From Acridotheres tristis (lineage: Eukaryota > Chordata > Aves > Passeriformes > Sturnidae), in assembly GCA_037013685.1 (NCBI GenBank), contig CM072888.1:10583034-10647033 (forward strand): a stretch of DNA of 64,000 nucleotides, in the 5' to 3' direction. A program made the translations under genes and the position numbers. The stretch's first letter is position 1. Every line of letters begins with the position of its first letter. The notes below the pieces were generated by a model that was given only the letters and a program-made list of their open reading frames with translations, did not search any database and was not told the DNA's origin. Shown here piece after piece: positions 25,101-46,100 of this stretch.

Positions 25101-26694
25101 GTCTTCAAGCTCAGAGTAGGTCAGATCTAGAGAAGCAGGCAGTGACCAAAAGTCATTCCTTTGTTACTTCACTCATCATCATGCAAATTGCAAGTTCATA
25201 GCCTCAAGGCCCTCGGAGAAAAATATTTAACTTCATATAAAATACATAGCCACGTTCTAGCTGCAGATGGTAACAGTCTGCCCAGAGACATGACACCAAC
25301 AAGAAACATAGTAAAACAAACAAACAACTCCTCAAACACCTTGATACTTCCAGCGACCCATCAGACACACACTCAGTGCAGAGACTGCAGAACTCTATCT
25401 TGTCAAAAAGAGATATAACCTAATAAAAATGAGCAAAGAAACCAGCTCACAGCTCAGAATGTTATTTTCAGAAACTGATTGCTTTTGTCTTGTCTTTAGG
25501 TACAACAGTGTTGCAGTTTTCACAAGTGTTTTAAGTAATATGCAAACACAATTAAAATAATTGGAGCAAACTCTTCAATTTCACCTCATACTCCATCAAA
25601 AAGGCTTTTGCTCAGCTTTTTAACAGCACTATGCTTCAAACACCTGTTATAAAGATGGAAATGTATTTCACAATATATCACCAGTGGATAAGCTCTAGCT
25701 CAGAGTAGGACTACAGATTCATTACTCCACAATAAATATAAATAAGGAGTTTGGTGAACATGGTGAGCACATGACTATTTATAGTGACATTTCAATAAGT
25801 CTAAATGCACAGGTACTTGAGAAGCAATAGAACTGTTATTACAACTTTGCACTATAAATGAAATCTAATAAAACACAAATGAGAATGAATAGAATCTATT
25901 TTCAGAATATCAACCAACAGTAGAGGAGCATAAACAAATGGGTTTTCTAAATCAATCAGAATACTGAGGATCCATGCCTAGAAATGGTTCCAAGTGTCAT
26001 TTTTCATAGTGCCATAAGCATCTGATTTGACACTCGATTACTTGCATTAAAACATCTTAATTATAATACAGGTATTACATCACCTACACTGTGAAATTCA
26101 ATATATGATGAATTGCTGTATGATGCTATGCTACACTGGGTGCAATTCTGTTCTTTATCCACAGCGCTTCTCAAAAACACAGTGAGGACAAATAAGATGG
26201 GAGCTTGTCAATTTTGTGAAAGATGATAAGAGAGAGCTCCTTACAATGTCAGGGAAGTGAAGACTTGATGCAAAAATTCTCTTTCTCTCTGAATCAACAG
26301 CTAAGCCACCCATGTTGCCTGCCATAAAACAAATGATCTGTCCTTCAGCTTTCATTAGCTGAATAAATTCAGTATTTAATTCAGCCAGTGCTCAGTGCCA
26401 CTGATATTAATGTCATCTAAATGGAGCTGTAATTAGACAGGAAAACCATTCAGTTCATATTTGCATATGATTTCTACAAATGAATTCTACTGAACAAGGA
26501 AAAGCCATAATTAAAGGAGAAAAATTACTATCTAGATAAGAAGTGACATCAAAGAGGAACATGTCACACAGCTCAATAACAGAAGAAAAACACAGAACAG
26601 CTGAAATATTGAATTTGTTAGAACAGATATTTCAGAAAAATATGGCAAACAAATATTCTACCTCATGTAGGACACAGTCCAACTGCCTTTGAAA

Positions 26695-26915
26695 CCAGTA
26701 GGATCCTTTTGCTCAGGATCTTTGCAGGCAAGCTGGCTAATCCTGGGAAAAGGGTGCCTAGAGCAGTTGTGCAATCCCCATCCACGGCAACATTTAAGAT
26801 TCAGCTAGGCAAGGCTTTGACTGCCTTATTCTATGTAGAAACTTTCATCCGGGGACTTGAATAGGTGAGCTCTGAGGTCCCCTCCTATCTAACTCATTGT
26901 GTTATATTAACAATA
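26695..26915 (+). mobile_element. Degraded CR1 LINE 3' fragment
   Basis: The order of sequence follows the CR1 3' end: AATCCCCATCCACGGCAACA (the ...CCATCCTTGGAGATATTCAA region), then GGGGACTTGAATAGGTGAGC, then TGAGGTCCCCTCCTATCTAA and a final TTGTGTTA in place of the usual ATTCTGTGA tail. The orientation is +. It is strongly diverged and truncated at its 5' end. It abuts a CR1 copy in the opposite orientation (26940-27280). Confidence 0.6.
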
Positions 26916-26939
26916 TCCATTCTAAATACAAGAGAGTTT

Positions 26940-27280
26940 CTTGACCTCAGTGCTTGGGGCTCCAGCACAGATTTTCCATTGCTTAACCACTCTCCCTTCA
27001 AAGAATTGTATTCTGTTTATCAGTTGTAATTCCTCTTGCTGCAGCTTGTGACTGTTGCCTGTCATATTGTCACTGGGTATCCTTGAGAAGAGCCTGGCTC
27101 TGTCTCCTCTAAAAACTTCCTTTAGGTTCTCAAAGCCAGCAATTAGACCTTCTCAGCCTTCCCTTCTCCAGATTAAACTGTGTCAGCTCTCTTCATACAT
27201 CACAAAGTTATGTCCCCTGAACCTTGACACTCTCCCAGTGTTGTTGTCTCTCCCTCTCTCCCCACATGGCCCAGGCTGTA
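26940..27280 (-). mobile_element. Degraded CR1 LINE fragment, reverse orientation
   Basis: Read on the minus strand this is CR1 ORF2 C-terminal sequence. On the + strand the landmarks are TATCCTTGAGAAGAGCCTGG, then CTTCTCCAGATTAAACTGTG and TCAGCTCTCTTCATACATCA, which correspond to the common (GGGAGAAGAG), (CTTTTCTCCAGGCTAAACA) and (CAGC.CTCCTCATA) positions. The copy is old. Its 3' side faces the CR1 fragment at 26695-26915, so the two lie tail to tail. Confidence 0.65.
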
Positions 27281-30045
27281 AAGTTTCATACCCATTTGCT
27301 CTTGTGTCAGAACAGGCATTTTGCTCACCCCTCTAACTCAGCACACGGATAGAAACCCCATTCTCCCATTCTAACCTTTCATTTTGCCAGATACAGCACA
27401 TCTTTTTGGTCTCCTCCTATGGGACTGGCTTCTCAGGTTCCTGATCACCTTGGCAGTCTCCTGATCACCTGTGTGAATTACTCTCATATCCTGTGACCAA
27501 TTAAAACATTCACATTTTTCATTCTCCTCTGCCACATCCACCTGACAAGCCTCCAGCACCGAGAGAGAAATTCTTGTCATCAGTCATCCTCTCTGACCTT
27601 GATCTTTTTTTTCTTTTTACCTTTTTCACTTCTGTCACACAGGTGCTGCCATTTATCAGGCATCTCCCTCCTCTTCTTCACAAACAAAGCCTCCCAATGT
27701 CACCTGTGCAGCAAATATATCACCATGTGCCAGCCTTTTGATGGGATCAGAGGGAAGAGAAACAAGGTAATTTATGATATTGCAATCTCATCATGGAAAA
27801 GCAATGCTAATAACTTGCCACCAGACAACAAGTTCTTTCTCTGTGGCAAAAAATTATAGCTTCCCCCTTATGTTACAAAATGAGTAACTGATTAGTCTTG
27901 CACTATCCTCTCACCTCAACAATCTTAATTATTATATGGTAATTAACATATGATAGCACATTAATTGTGCACATAAATCCTGGTACTAGCTTTACTGCAT
28001 ATCTTTCATCTCAAAAAACAAAATAAAAAAGCCCCAGTAAGGTACCATAATAAAAAATGCTGTTCAGTATTGTGTTGAAGTCATGGAAGAAATGTGAAAA
28101 AATGCAACTTGAGTATCATAGGAAAGATTAATAGATTTTAATAAAGAAGTTGAAAACTGAGAGAGCTCCCTGGATCAAGACTCTAATCACTTAACAGCAA
28201 ATTTTCTCCTTTTGTTTCATCTCTTATCTTTCTTCTTTTCCCTCTTGATACATTCCACAAACACTGACCAGGCAAAATAACCATCTAGAAATTTCTTGGG
28301 GAATGACTTTCTAGGTCTAAGATTAATGACTGCAAGCATCAGGTATAATAGCAGGGGGAAAAGAAAACACACACACAAGAAAACTTTAAAGCATCTAATT
28401 CTAGGATGCTTATTTTAAAATATTATATTTGAACATGCCAATTCAGTAGACATCAGTAAAGGTTTTTGCCTAAAGTTATTTTCTTTGTTTCCCATTTCTT
28501 TATGTAGTTAAATCAGCAAGTATAAATGTCTTCAGAAAAAAATTATCCTACATCAAACAAATATTGACATGACTTTTAAGGTCACTTGCTGCAAGGCCAG
28601 GATTTAAAAACAAATTAAATTTGATGTATGCCATTTCAAAGGTCATTTAGAAAGGTATATGCTGCACCTATTTTACAATGCAATCCCCAGGGAGGCAAAC
28701 ATATTGAATGCTGCAAGGAGACATTGCAATAATGAAGATAATTATGGTAATAGGCAGGTAGGTAATAGAGGCTTAATTAGATCAGAACAAGCATATTATT
28801 TAGAGAAAAAGAATTTTTAGTTCAATTAAAAGTAAATGACAACAACTCAGGTCAGTATTTATTTCAAGTTGAGAGGTATTATGCTTTCTTTTATCTTTAA
28901 AGGGACTGAGATATCACAGCAAAAGGCAGTAAAAATATTTCATTGTCATCCAGCATAGTCCAGTGTCACTGCATATGAAGGTCTTATCTGCCCCAGAATA
29001 TTGCCATTCTGATAGAGGCTGTGCACACACCTAATTTCCTGATTTTCCTTTCTGATCCCACAATTTTCAGTAGTAGAAGTGAGAAGGCATGAGTCCTTTA
29101 TTATCACATGAGTAAGGAATAAATAAATGTCCATTCCTGAAACGTGCTCTCACAGCAAAGGAAGGATTTTTGTGAGATGAGCAGAACAGCCCTGAAGATG
29201 GTCAGTGTCCATGTGGGCTGGTACATGGTGCTGTAGTGGCACTGCTCAGCTTTGCCACTGGAAAAAGCAAGTCACCCTTCCCTCAGACAACTGTTCACAA
29301 CACTCTTTTGCTGAGTTATTCCCATTTGAAATGCGAATTTACTGCCCTCAGAATATGTATCTGACCAGCATCCAGTATGCAGCCCAGAGTGCCACTGCTC
29401 TGCCTTGCCACGGGACTCTGAAAGGTGAATATGAGACCGAGGTGGAAAGATATTGCTCAACATTTCACTGTTCTGTATCCAGACATGCTTTTGTTTTTGA
29501 GACATTCTGATTTATTAGCATCCTCTGGCCCTCTGTATAGGTAAAACTAACTTTATGAGATGCGTGATGGCACGGCAGGGTGGAAGAGAAGAGAAAATCC
29601 GTGCACGCTGCTGCAGGGTTATGCCTTCAGCGTGGGAAGACCAACAGCTCTGCTGTCATTGCATCATTTAGCTTACAGAAGTGACTTTCACCTTTGTCTC
29701 CAGTGTCCTCTGCAGGTAGCTCAGCTCAGGGTGAAGACAGTCACCAAAGCTGTCTCGAAAGCTCTTGACTAGGCAAACACTTTTGAGGCAGTGTAGGGTG
29801 GCCCTCACCTGCTATCCCAGCCAGCCAGACAGCAGGCATCAAGCAAAGACACGACAGTTCTGATGCTATGTAAGGTAATGTGGAATGATAACTGTGATAA
29901 TTAATAAGAGATTTGTGTTAATCACAAAAACATTGGGGTTTGTATAAACCAAAATACTAAGCTCTGAAGTGAAGCATGGACACTAAATAAAGGAAATTTT
30001 ATGATAAAATCATTCTGTTTAAAATCACCTTATTATAGTTCATTA
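27281..30045. other. Intergenic, no gene seen
   Basis: AT-rich DNA with no supportable exon. It ends in a TTATG/TTACG-type pentamer run at about 30038-30074, which overlaps the likely left end of the LTR. Confidence 0.45.
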
Positions 30046-30486
30046 TGTTATGTTACGTTATATTATATTATGTTTTCCAAATAAGTTATATCGGGTACCA
30101 GCTTGCCAAATCAGACTTCCCAATAGCCCTTCCTGCCTTTGTCTGATCAATGCTGCCTATCTCAAGGACCAGACTTCCAGAACTTCTCTGGTGGTTATCT
30201 ACAAGGACCAGATGGCTATCTGTGACTGATTATCACCCAAAGGCTTTGTGAATTTGTGTAAGGATGTTTATTCGACCACCACTGCTTATGACAACAAAAA
30301 AACCTAAAAATTATTGATTACAATGAGAACCCACAGTATAAGAAGAGGCTGCAAACCAAGGTTCGGTGGAGCGTGGAGTGGGCGGTGACCCCTCGCGTTC
30401 CCCAGCGCGCTGCTTGCTCTTTCTGTATCAAATAAAGCAATCTAAATTTTGCTGAATATCGAGACTTTTGTCTCTGATTTATAACA
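30046..30486 (+). mobile_element. Solo LTR of an endogenous retrovirus (ERV-L-like, tentative)
   Basis: The element begins TGTTATGTTA and ends in TAACA. The 10-mer at 30482 (TAACATAACC) is the inverted repeat of the start with one terminal mismatch, a TGTTAT..ATAACA pattern seen in ERV-L LTRs. Internal signals are in LTR order: a TATA-like TATAAG at 30337, a CpG-dense stretch at 30362-30413, the polyadenylation signal AATAAA at 30431, and a GAGAC-TTTT-GTCTC stem-loop at 30461-30474. No gag, pol or env sequence flanks it, so it appears to be a solo LTR. I could not find a clean target-site duplication, so the left end could instead be at 30051, at 30071 or as far out as 29879. It lies about 0.6 kb upstream of the ZNF330 CpG island in the same orientation. 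Confidence 0.7.
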
Positions 30487-31194
30487 TAACCCTTCAGAGA
30501 CACACTCGCTGTCCTTCCACTGCTTCTCGCACAAAGGCAACTCAAAACACCTCTGAAAATGAGGCTGGCTCTCCTTACTTTCTGCATTTTCTTTGAAACA
30601 AATCTGCAACAACTCCTCGGAGACTAGTTCAGCGCTGCTAGTGGAAATTCTGTAAGCTCTAAATTGGCTATTCTCATTTAATTTTAAAATCTTTTAAATT
30701 CACTTGTATAACAGCCCTAGGCCACTCTGTTAGTTCTGAAAATAAGATGTTTTACCGTTTTACTATTCATGAATGAAGTGACAAACTCCTGCCATCTAGA
30801 GGGTGGTTTCTGGAACACATTTGTGTCAGATACTGTTTCACAGGGTAAAACAAGGTAAAAATCTTAGCGTCTACATATCTCCTTGGGGCTTTTCTAGATT
30901 TCTCTTTCTTTTTCATTCAAGTACAAAGTGAAGCGACACAACCAACCTCACCGGAGCGAATCGATGATCAAAGCACACAAAGCAAGGCCCTAGATCTTAT
31001 TTGTGTGAAATATGTATCGAGCCCCGCTACACTGTATTCCTACCATTTAAATTAATCAACATTTCATTTTAAAAAGCGCTTCCCCGGCGCCCGCGCCGTA
31101 TCCCGTGCGGGGACGGGGGCGGAACAATCGTGCCCGGAACGTTCCGGCCGGGCGGCGCGGGCCGGGCGGGCAGCGCACAGCGGCGCCCCGCCGC

Positions 31195-31224
31195 TTCCGG
31201 CTTCCGCACTGCCGCCCGAGCCAG
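31195..31224 (+). other. ZNF330: Candidate end of ZNF330 non-coding exon 1 (splice donor)
   Basis: The first coding exon begins at a splice acceptor, so an upstream non-coding exon is required. The best donor in the CpG island is CCAG|GTGCGAG with intron start at 31225, 25 bp after the ETS-type site. The transcription start and the exon's left limit are not determined. A weaker alternative donor is CCAG|GTTGGC at about 31424. Confidence 0.4.
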
Positions 31225-31231
31225 GTGCGAG

Positions 31232-31275
31232 CGGGAATGGGAATGCGATTGGGAATGGGATTGGGGACAGGGGGC
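31232..31275. repeat. Short GGGAATG-type G-rich repeat
   Basis: GGGAATG, GGAATGCGATT and GGGAATGGGATTGGGG follow one another in a degenerate short repeat just inside the presumed first intron of ZNF330. Confidence 0.6.
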
Positions 31276-31620
31276 GGGCCCGGGGCGCTGAAGGGGCCGG
31301 GCTAGAGGCGCTGAGGGTCTCGGTTGCGGGTCTTTGCGGCTTCCCCCGAGCAAGCCCGAGCAAGCGGAGCGGTGTCCGGCTCCCCCGTAGCGGAGTGCCG
31401 GGGAACGCGGAGCACAGCGGGCCAGGTTGGCAGCGGGATGCGGCACGGTTTGGCGGGCCAAATGCTGAAGATGAGGGAGAGCGCTGAAGGCTGAAGGCCG
31501 GCAGTGTGCGTAACAGGCGAGGAGCAGCCCTGCTGTCACCCCGCAGCCTCGGAGCGGATCCCGTCCGGCTCCCGGCGGGACGAGGTGCCGGTCCTGAGGA
31601 GGGAACGGGTCAGAGGGAAG

Positions 31621-33953
31621 CCTGAGGAAAGCCCTGCACACTTACAGCACAGCAGCCCCCAGCTGCTGCGGGGTCACGGTGCAGTTTTTAGCAGCGTTGC
31701 TTCCGAAGGATGGAGCAAGTCATGGGCATCCCAGTGCCTGGAAAATGATTTTTGCATTATTAGGGCGTTCAGTTCATGATCCTATTAAGTATGAACTACT
31801 GTTAATACAGTTAGTTTTAATTTTAATTTTTTACTAGTGGTGAAACAGATTTTGAATACATGAAGCATCGAGTGGAAGCTGTTTGATGGTCAAGCACAAT
31901 ATGAAAATTGAAATATGGAAAGCCTCTTCTGGGTGTTGGTATCTGTGGCCCCACAGTTCCCTGCCCTCCAGTGAATAGCTCGTTCCAGCTGCTCACCATG
32001 CCTGTGGCAGCAGGGTGGGCACTGTGCCACCAGAGAACGAGGCAGGATGTCCTGCTCGGCACAGCAGATCCAGGAACCTGCCAGTGCAGTCAGGGTGTGT
32101 CTTTGGGATCTCACCAAGGACAAGAAGCTGTGAGTTCAGCAGAACTTAGATGCTGGGCACTGTTAATGCACCTCACATAGCAAAACCACCAGTTAAAATC
32201 CACCAGCAGCCTTTGGAGCTGTGGTGGGAAATCTGTAGTCTTTGCCCGTGGTTGCCTTAGGAAATAATGCAGCAAGAGAGCAACAGGAGGTGAAAATTTT
32301 GAGTGGAACACAGTGCCAGGAACCCAGTACTCACATAACACGTTTTAGGGGGTTTTCCTTTGAACTTTTCACCTCATTCCTACACAGCCTCCCAGTATCT
32401 GAACTCTGCCTCCTTGTGCCACAGCATCAGCCATTCAGCTGGAGAGCCACACTCACTCCCACAGCTGCTGCTGTGACCCAGGCACAGCATTTCTCCCCTG
32501 AGTAGGAAACTTCAAATGGGGAAACAACCCTCGTAGAGAATACTCCCTGTGCAGGAGCTCCAGTGCTCTTTGGGGTAGCACAGTTTTACCCTCTGGAGCC
32601 AAAGGGGGAGCCAGGCATGGACCTACAACCTTTTATTTTAGGTCCTGCAGATGCACTTTTGCCTCAGGGGTGTGGATTGCAGACAGAATCCACTGGATCT
32701 ATCCTGCCTGAACATTTGGTAACAGTGTGCCAAAAGTGGAGGTAGAACTCTCTGCTGAGGCATTTGAATACTAATTAGTGGTTTCAAAAGAGGTGATATT
32801 CTGATTGGAAAGGAATTGAAGGTAGACAGGGTTTATGCTGTCACAGTTTCTGGAATCATAACATTGTTAAGCTCTAGTCCAAAAATTACAAAGATGGTAA
32901 ATTTCTTTAAAAATCTGAGCCCAGGACGAAGAAAACAACTTAAATGAAAGCTCAGAGGGAAAGAGTGATAAGAATTTTGATCTATAGGATGTTGTTATTA
33001 TTGGATGGTGTTTGAAAGCATGGATTTGCTCAACAGCTTTGCTTAGGGGACCTGACACTGCAGTTCTGCTGTTACTTAGTTCAGTGCGGCTTTCTGAAAA
33101 CTGCTGTCTAAAATTTCTCATAATCTGTGTCCTCAGGAGGCGCTGGGGCAATGCTTTTCATGAAAACAGTTTGTCATTTTGGTGCTTTCCATTATGAGGG
33201 AATGTGAAGAAGTCAAGGTATAAATACTAGCCATTAGATTCTGTTGTTAAATCAGCGTTTGAGTGGTTTGAAAATTAGTGTGGAGCCTTAACTTGGACTC
33301 CCAGTGTCAGGAATGTCACACTCTAGAATAATGACAGTTGCCAGCAGGCAGCACAGCAATATAATTTTGACTACAAAATCTGACACTAATACAATTTAAA
33401 CACAGTGCAGAATGCTACAGGGTAAGAAAACTGATTTATGTGTGCTATGAAAAACAAATTTTAGTATCTGGTCAGGACAATATATTTCTGTGTTCAGGAA
33501 AGTTAGAATTCTTTGATTTAGAGGACATTTTGAATGAAGATACTAATTTTTCTTCCAAGCTGAAGCTGCTAGAATTGACAGCCTGTTGATGCTGCAACTG
33601 TCCTTACAGATGCTTATTAAACAGGCAAGGCAAACCAAAACCAGAGGTCCATCACAAATAGTAATGGTTTCATTTTTTTTAAGGCAAAACACCAAAGATA
33701 GTTAAAGTTCAGGACAGCAAAGTTTTCCAGATCACAAGATTCTTTAGGTTCATCACATGGCACTTCCTTGTGAATTATCCCCTTATTCTACATTTCAAAA
33801 GAAACTTTCAGACAAGGAAATAAATGGAGATGAAGCACAGTTAATGCAGGAACTGTAAGGTCCAGGTTTAGTGCTGGATGTGTCATATGTATCCATGTAC
33901 TTACATAGATAGTTCTGTGTGCATTCATTCCATACCTACTTTTCCCCCCACAG
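31621..33953 (+). other. ZNF330: ZNF330 intron 1 (5' UTR intron), no other gene seen
   Basis: The interval from the presumed exon 1 donor to the acceptor at 33952-33953 (polypyrimidine tract TTTTCCCCCCACAG) holds no coding exon that I can recognise. Confidence 0.5.
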
Positions 33954-42707
<8,754 letters not shown>

Positions 42708-43155
42708 GCTTAGTATGCTGGCAAGCTAAAAACATTTGGAAGGAGCCAAGCAATGCTTCACTGAGTTGTGTACATGCCAGTAGGATAGCTCTATCAGGTA
42801 CTTACATATCAGAGTTAGAGAGTAAAGAGTGTGAAACTTCTGCAGTAACTCCAAAGGACATTTTTCTTGAGATGAACTGATGATGGGTTTGGGACTGGGG
42901 GAGAAAATCGGGATATTTTTATTCCCCTAAAGAGAATGGTTTTGTCCTTGAGTTACTCAGTATGTTTGGTTCAATGCCAGTTTCTCCTATCAACACAGGA
43001 ATGTGGGAAAGCTGTAGAACTTGCTTCCATTTGCCCATCAGAAATTAAGTTATTTTTTACAATAATTTTGTTAACTGATTTCGTACATTAATGCAGTGGT
43101 GGGTTTGTGGCTGCATCTTTTTGGTCTGCACAATAAAAGTCAACTGCATTCTCTA
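42708..43155 (+). terminator. ZNF330: ZNF330 3' UTR and polyadenylation signal
   Basis: The first canonical signal after the stop codon is AATAAA at 43132-43137, which would put cleavage near 43150-43155. This gives a 3' UTR of about 445 nt. The cleavage point is inferred. Confidence 0.75.
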
Positions 43156-46100
43156 ATGAACTGTCATAAATATTGATCTCCCTTGAATAGTAGGAAAGCA
43201 GGTTGTATACAAAGTGTAAATTGACAGTGAAATTACTTCCTTGTTTACGTCAGTATGGCAGATCAATGTAGTTCTCTGTGTATTTGCACATCACCTCTTC
43301 AGTACTTTTATTATTAGATATTAATTGATGGGGCTATATATAGTCACTGTAAGAGCACCCCAGGTAATCAAAGCTTTTCTGGAAATAAAATGTTGGTATC
43401 CTCTCTGCCACAAATATCTGTAAGGCAGTTTCTCATTAGATGAAAAGGAGACTTCTGGTTTCTTCTGTACCTAGCCTTCAACTCTTTTCCTTGCATATGA
43501 TAAAAACAAAAAAAAAAGATAGGAAAGAACTCCATGTATGAACTGAGAAGGTGAGAAAACATGGAGGGTTCAAAATTCTGGGTCCAAATTCTGTTCTATG
43601 CAAGCCTGCCAGTACAAGGCAAATGATCAGCACTTCTGAGCTGAGAAGGTGACACCTGCAAAAGTGTTTGCAGTGGTTCTGATTTGAAAGGGAATATGTT
43701 AATTACCCATCTACAGATCCAAGTCATGGCATTTATTTTCCCTCTGTAGGGGAATGTTTTACAGCAGACAGATCATGATACAAGGGCAGCCACCTAAAGT
43801 GTTGCTCCAGCTTTCTAAATGCCATGCTTTAATGCAAAAGAGCCCTTTTTGTTACCTGTCAAATACTGAACTGATTATATCATTACCTGCTTTTGTGGTG
43901 TTTCTCTACTCTTTCTTAACAGCTAAAGGTCATGTGTTGGCAGAGCATACCCTATTGAGAATCGTTTTTAATGATGTTAGGATTGCCAAATTAACATTTC
44001 GTAGCAAAACAGGATTGGAAAACCTGGTCTTGATACTTCCCTCCTAAACACATCTCGTACTAAATGCATGAAAGACAAGAGCTGGGATCCATCCAGGACA
44101 AAAACAAACTGCCAAAGAGCACAACTTGGTTATGGCAGCTGAGAGAGAAACTCTGTAGGAGCAGGGGGCACAACTGGTGAGTGCATGCCTTCAGAACTGG
44201 AGAGGAAACAAGTGAATACACTGTCTGGAAGCCAATCCCCTTCAAATATTGAAACATCCAATATCATGTGCAAAGACCTATCTTAAATGATGTACCTGAG
44301 AGATGTCTTGATTAGTCTTTTTCATAACCAAACTTGAAGTGACAGAAGCAGAACACCTTCCAGCTCAACACTATTTATTTGTGAAATTGGCATGTGTGAG
44401 AGAATTTCTGCTCAGCTTCATGTGGTCCAAAACCTTCCACATTGAGTCCATCTGTGGCTGGTCAATTCCAGCAACAATGCCAATTTTTAAACCTCTGCTC
44501 ATGTTTCAAATTCAAACACACATCAGTATCAAGTCCTGTACAGAACTGAGGAAAATACATGTGTTTCTGCATATATGTAAAATTATGTCTGCTTGTCTGT
44601 CATTTATTAATATTACTTAACCACACAAAACCCCTCTTTAAGGTTATTGTCTCTTGAATTAGGTTTCTTCCCTCTGAAATCTGCTGTCACTGGCTGTGCC
44701 AAAGGCTGCTGACATAACAGAATTAATCATCATAATCTGGGTAAAGAATTACTCATTTTCTCATTGAAGTGCCCTTGCACTGATCCTTGCTAAATCAATA
44801 CTCCAGAGCTAACGTGTGTTCCTATGGCACACTGCAAGTGAGGGTCACAGCAGTGCCTGCAGCAGATGCTCAAGGTACCTGCTGTAATTTAGCAAGGTCA
44901 CTACTTAGTGGGCATTTATTTGCTTTGCTTTTGTGCTGCTGCTCAGACCACTGAAAACGCCTGTGCTGTCAGCCTGGCTGGAAATTGGGATCAGGAATTA
45001 GCCCTGCAATGCCTGGCCTTCCAGGGGTCAAAACAGGCAAGTTTAAGCTGCTTTAAAGTAATCTGGTGGATTCAGGCTGGAACAGACAAACAGGACAATC
45101 TGTGGCAGCACAGGCCGGATAGGATGTGATGTGTTTTCTCTGCTTATTCAGTGCAGTAAAAAGCAGGTGCTCTGTTTGGGATAGGCCCTCAGAGTCTGCT
45201 TTCATAGAAAGTGCATAATTTTGGTTATCTTAAGGTAAATGGCAGGAACAGGATGGAACAGAAAATGAACATGTTTTCTGACTTCATTGATGAACAGGTC
45301 AGGGACAGAATCATATTGGTTCCATTTTTCTTCATTGCTGTACATTTCCTTTGAAAATCCTATCCCTGGTTAAAAGAAGTTCTGATTTGAGAGAGGGACA
45401 GTTCTGACATGTAACCAGTAATACCCATGAGTTATGTGTTGTACTCTAGGAAAATAAGACCTTGATACAATCTTACACTTCAGCTTTTTTAACCTCTGTG
45501 ATGGCCATTTAAACAAAGCTTAAGTAGGACTCGAATTAAAATCACAGCAACATGTATTGTGCCTGGAGAACCTTAAAAAAAAGTTGTGGTCACCTCTTTT
45601 CTTGCATTTGTTTATTATGGTGACAGCACCAGCTCATTATGAATTCATTGGGTGCTCCTGTAGATTTAATGCATTTTCCTTTATATTCAGGTGTGATTTA
45701 GCACCTGTGACTGGGAGTCTTGATCAATCCAATATTGCTAGTTTTCTTTCTAGAAAATGAATGGGAAGATCAGTATAATATACTGAGTAGCTGAAAAGGT
45801 ACTAGCAGGGATATCACAGGGAGCTAGAGGACAAATTTAGAAGTGCTGAGAGTCCTGTTTGTTCAGGCAGAAAGGTATCAGTGTGTCTTGTAAGACATTA
45901 CATGCATCTGTCCTGGTCCTGATCCTATTTCCAGAGGGGCTAATGGCAAAGTTCCCATTTATCCAAGTGGAAACAATTCAATAATCTTTAGTATCCACAG
46001 TTCATTCTGAATGTCAGGAGGTGTTATGGAACACAACATGAGCATGAGCAGAAGTGGGGAACATGAAGCAAAGCTTTAAGCATGAGATTAATGTGTTAAC

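Larger units (their letters stand above)
15371..26690. other. Intergenic, no gene seen
   Basis: About 11 kb of AT-rich DNA without a supportable gene. Small features inside it are a 26-bp tandem duplication at 16123, an AAT-type microsatellite at 17566, a TTTA run at 19139, a GC-richer island at about 22130-22560 that I could not assign, and a degenerate duplicated block with AP-1/CRE-like motifs at 24281-24349. Open frames of 100-136 codons (for example 20086-20496 and 23091-23489) show no family signature. Confidence 0.45.
31075..31620. promoter_or_regulatory. CpG-island promoter of ZNF330
   Basis: GC and CpG content jump at 31075 after AT-rich DNA. The island contains GC-box-like runs (GGGCGG type) at about 31150-31170, an ETS-type site CTTCCGG at 31194-31200 and no TATA box. 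These are usual for a housekeeping gene, and ZNF330 starts to the right. Long frames on both strands here, such as 31069-31641 on the minus strand, are compositional. Confidence 0.75.

Noticed and set aside
31069..31641. 190-codon minus-strand frame in the ZNF330 CpG island
   Set aside because: GC-rich promoter sequence is poor in stop codons. The peptide is low-complexity Arg/Pro/Ala, with no supporting splice sites.
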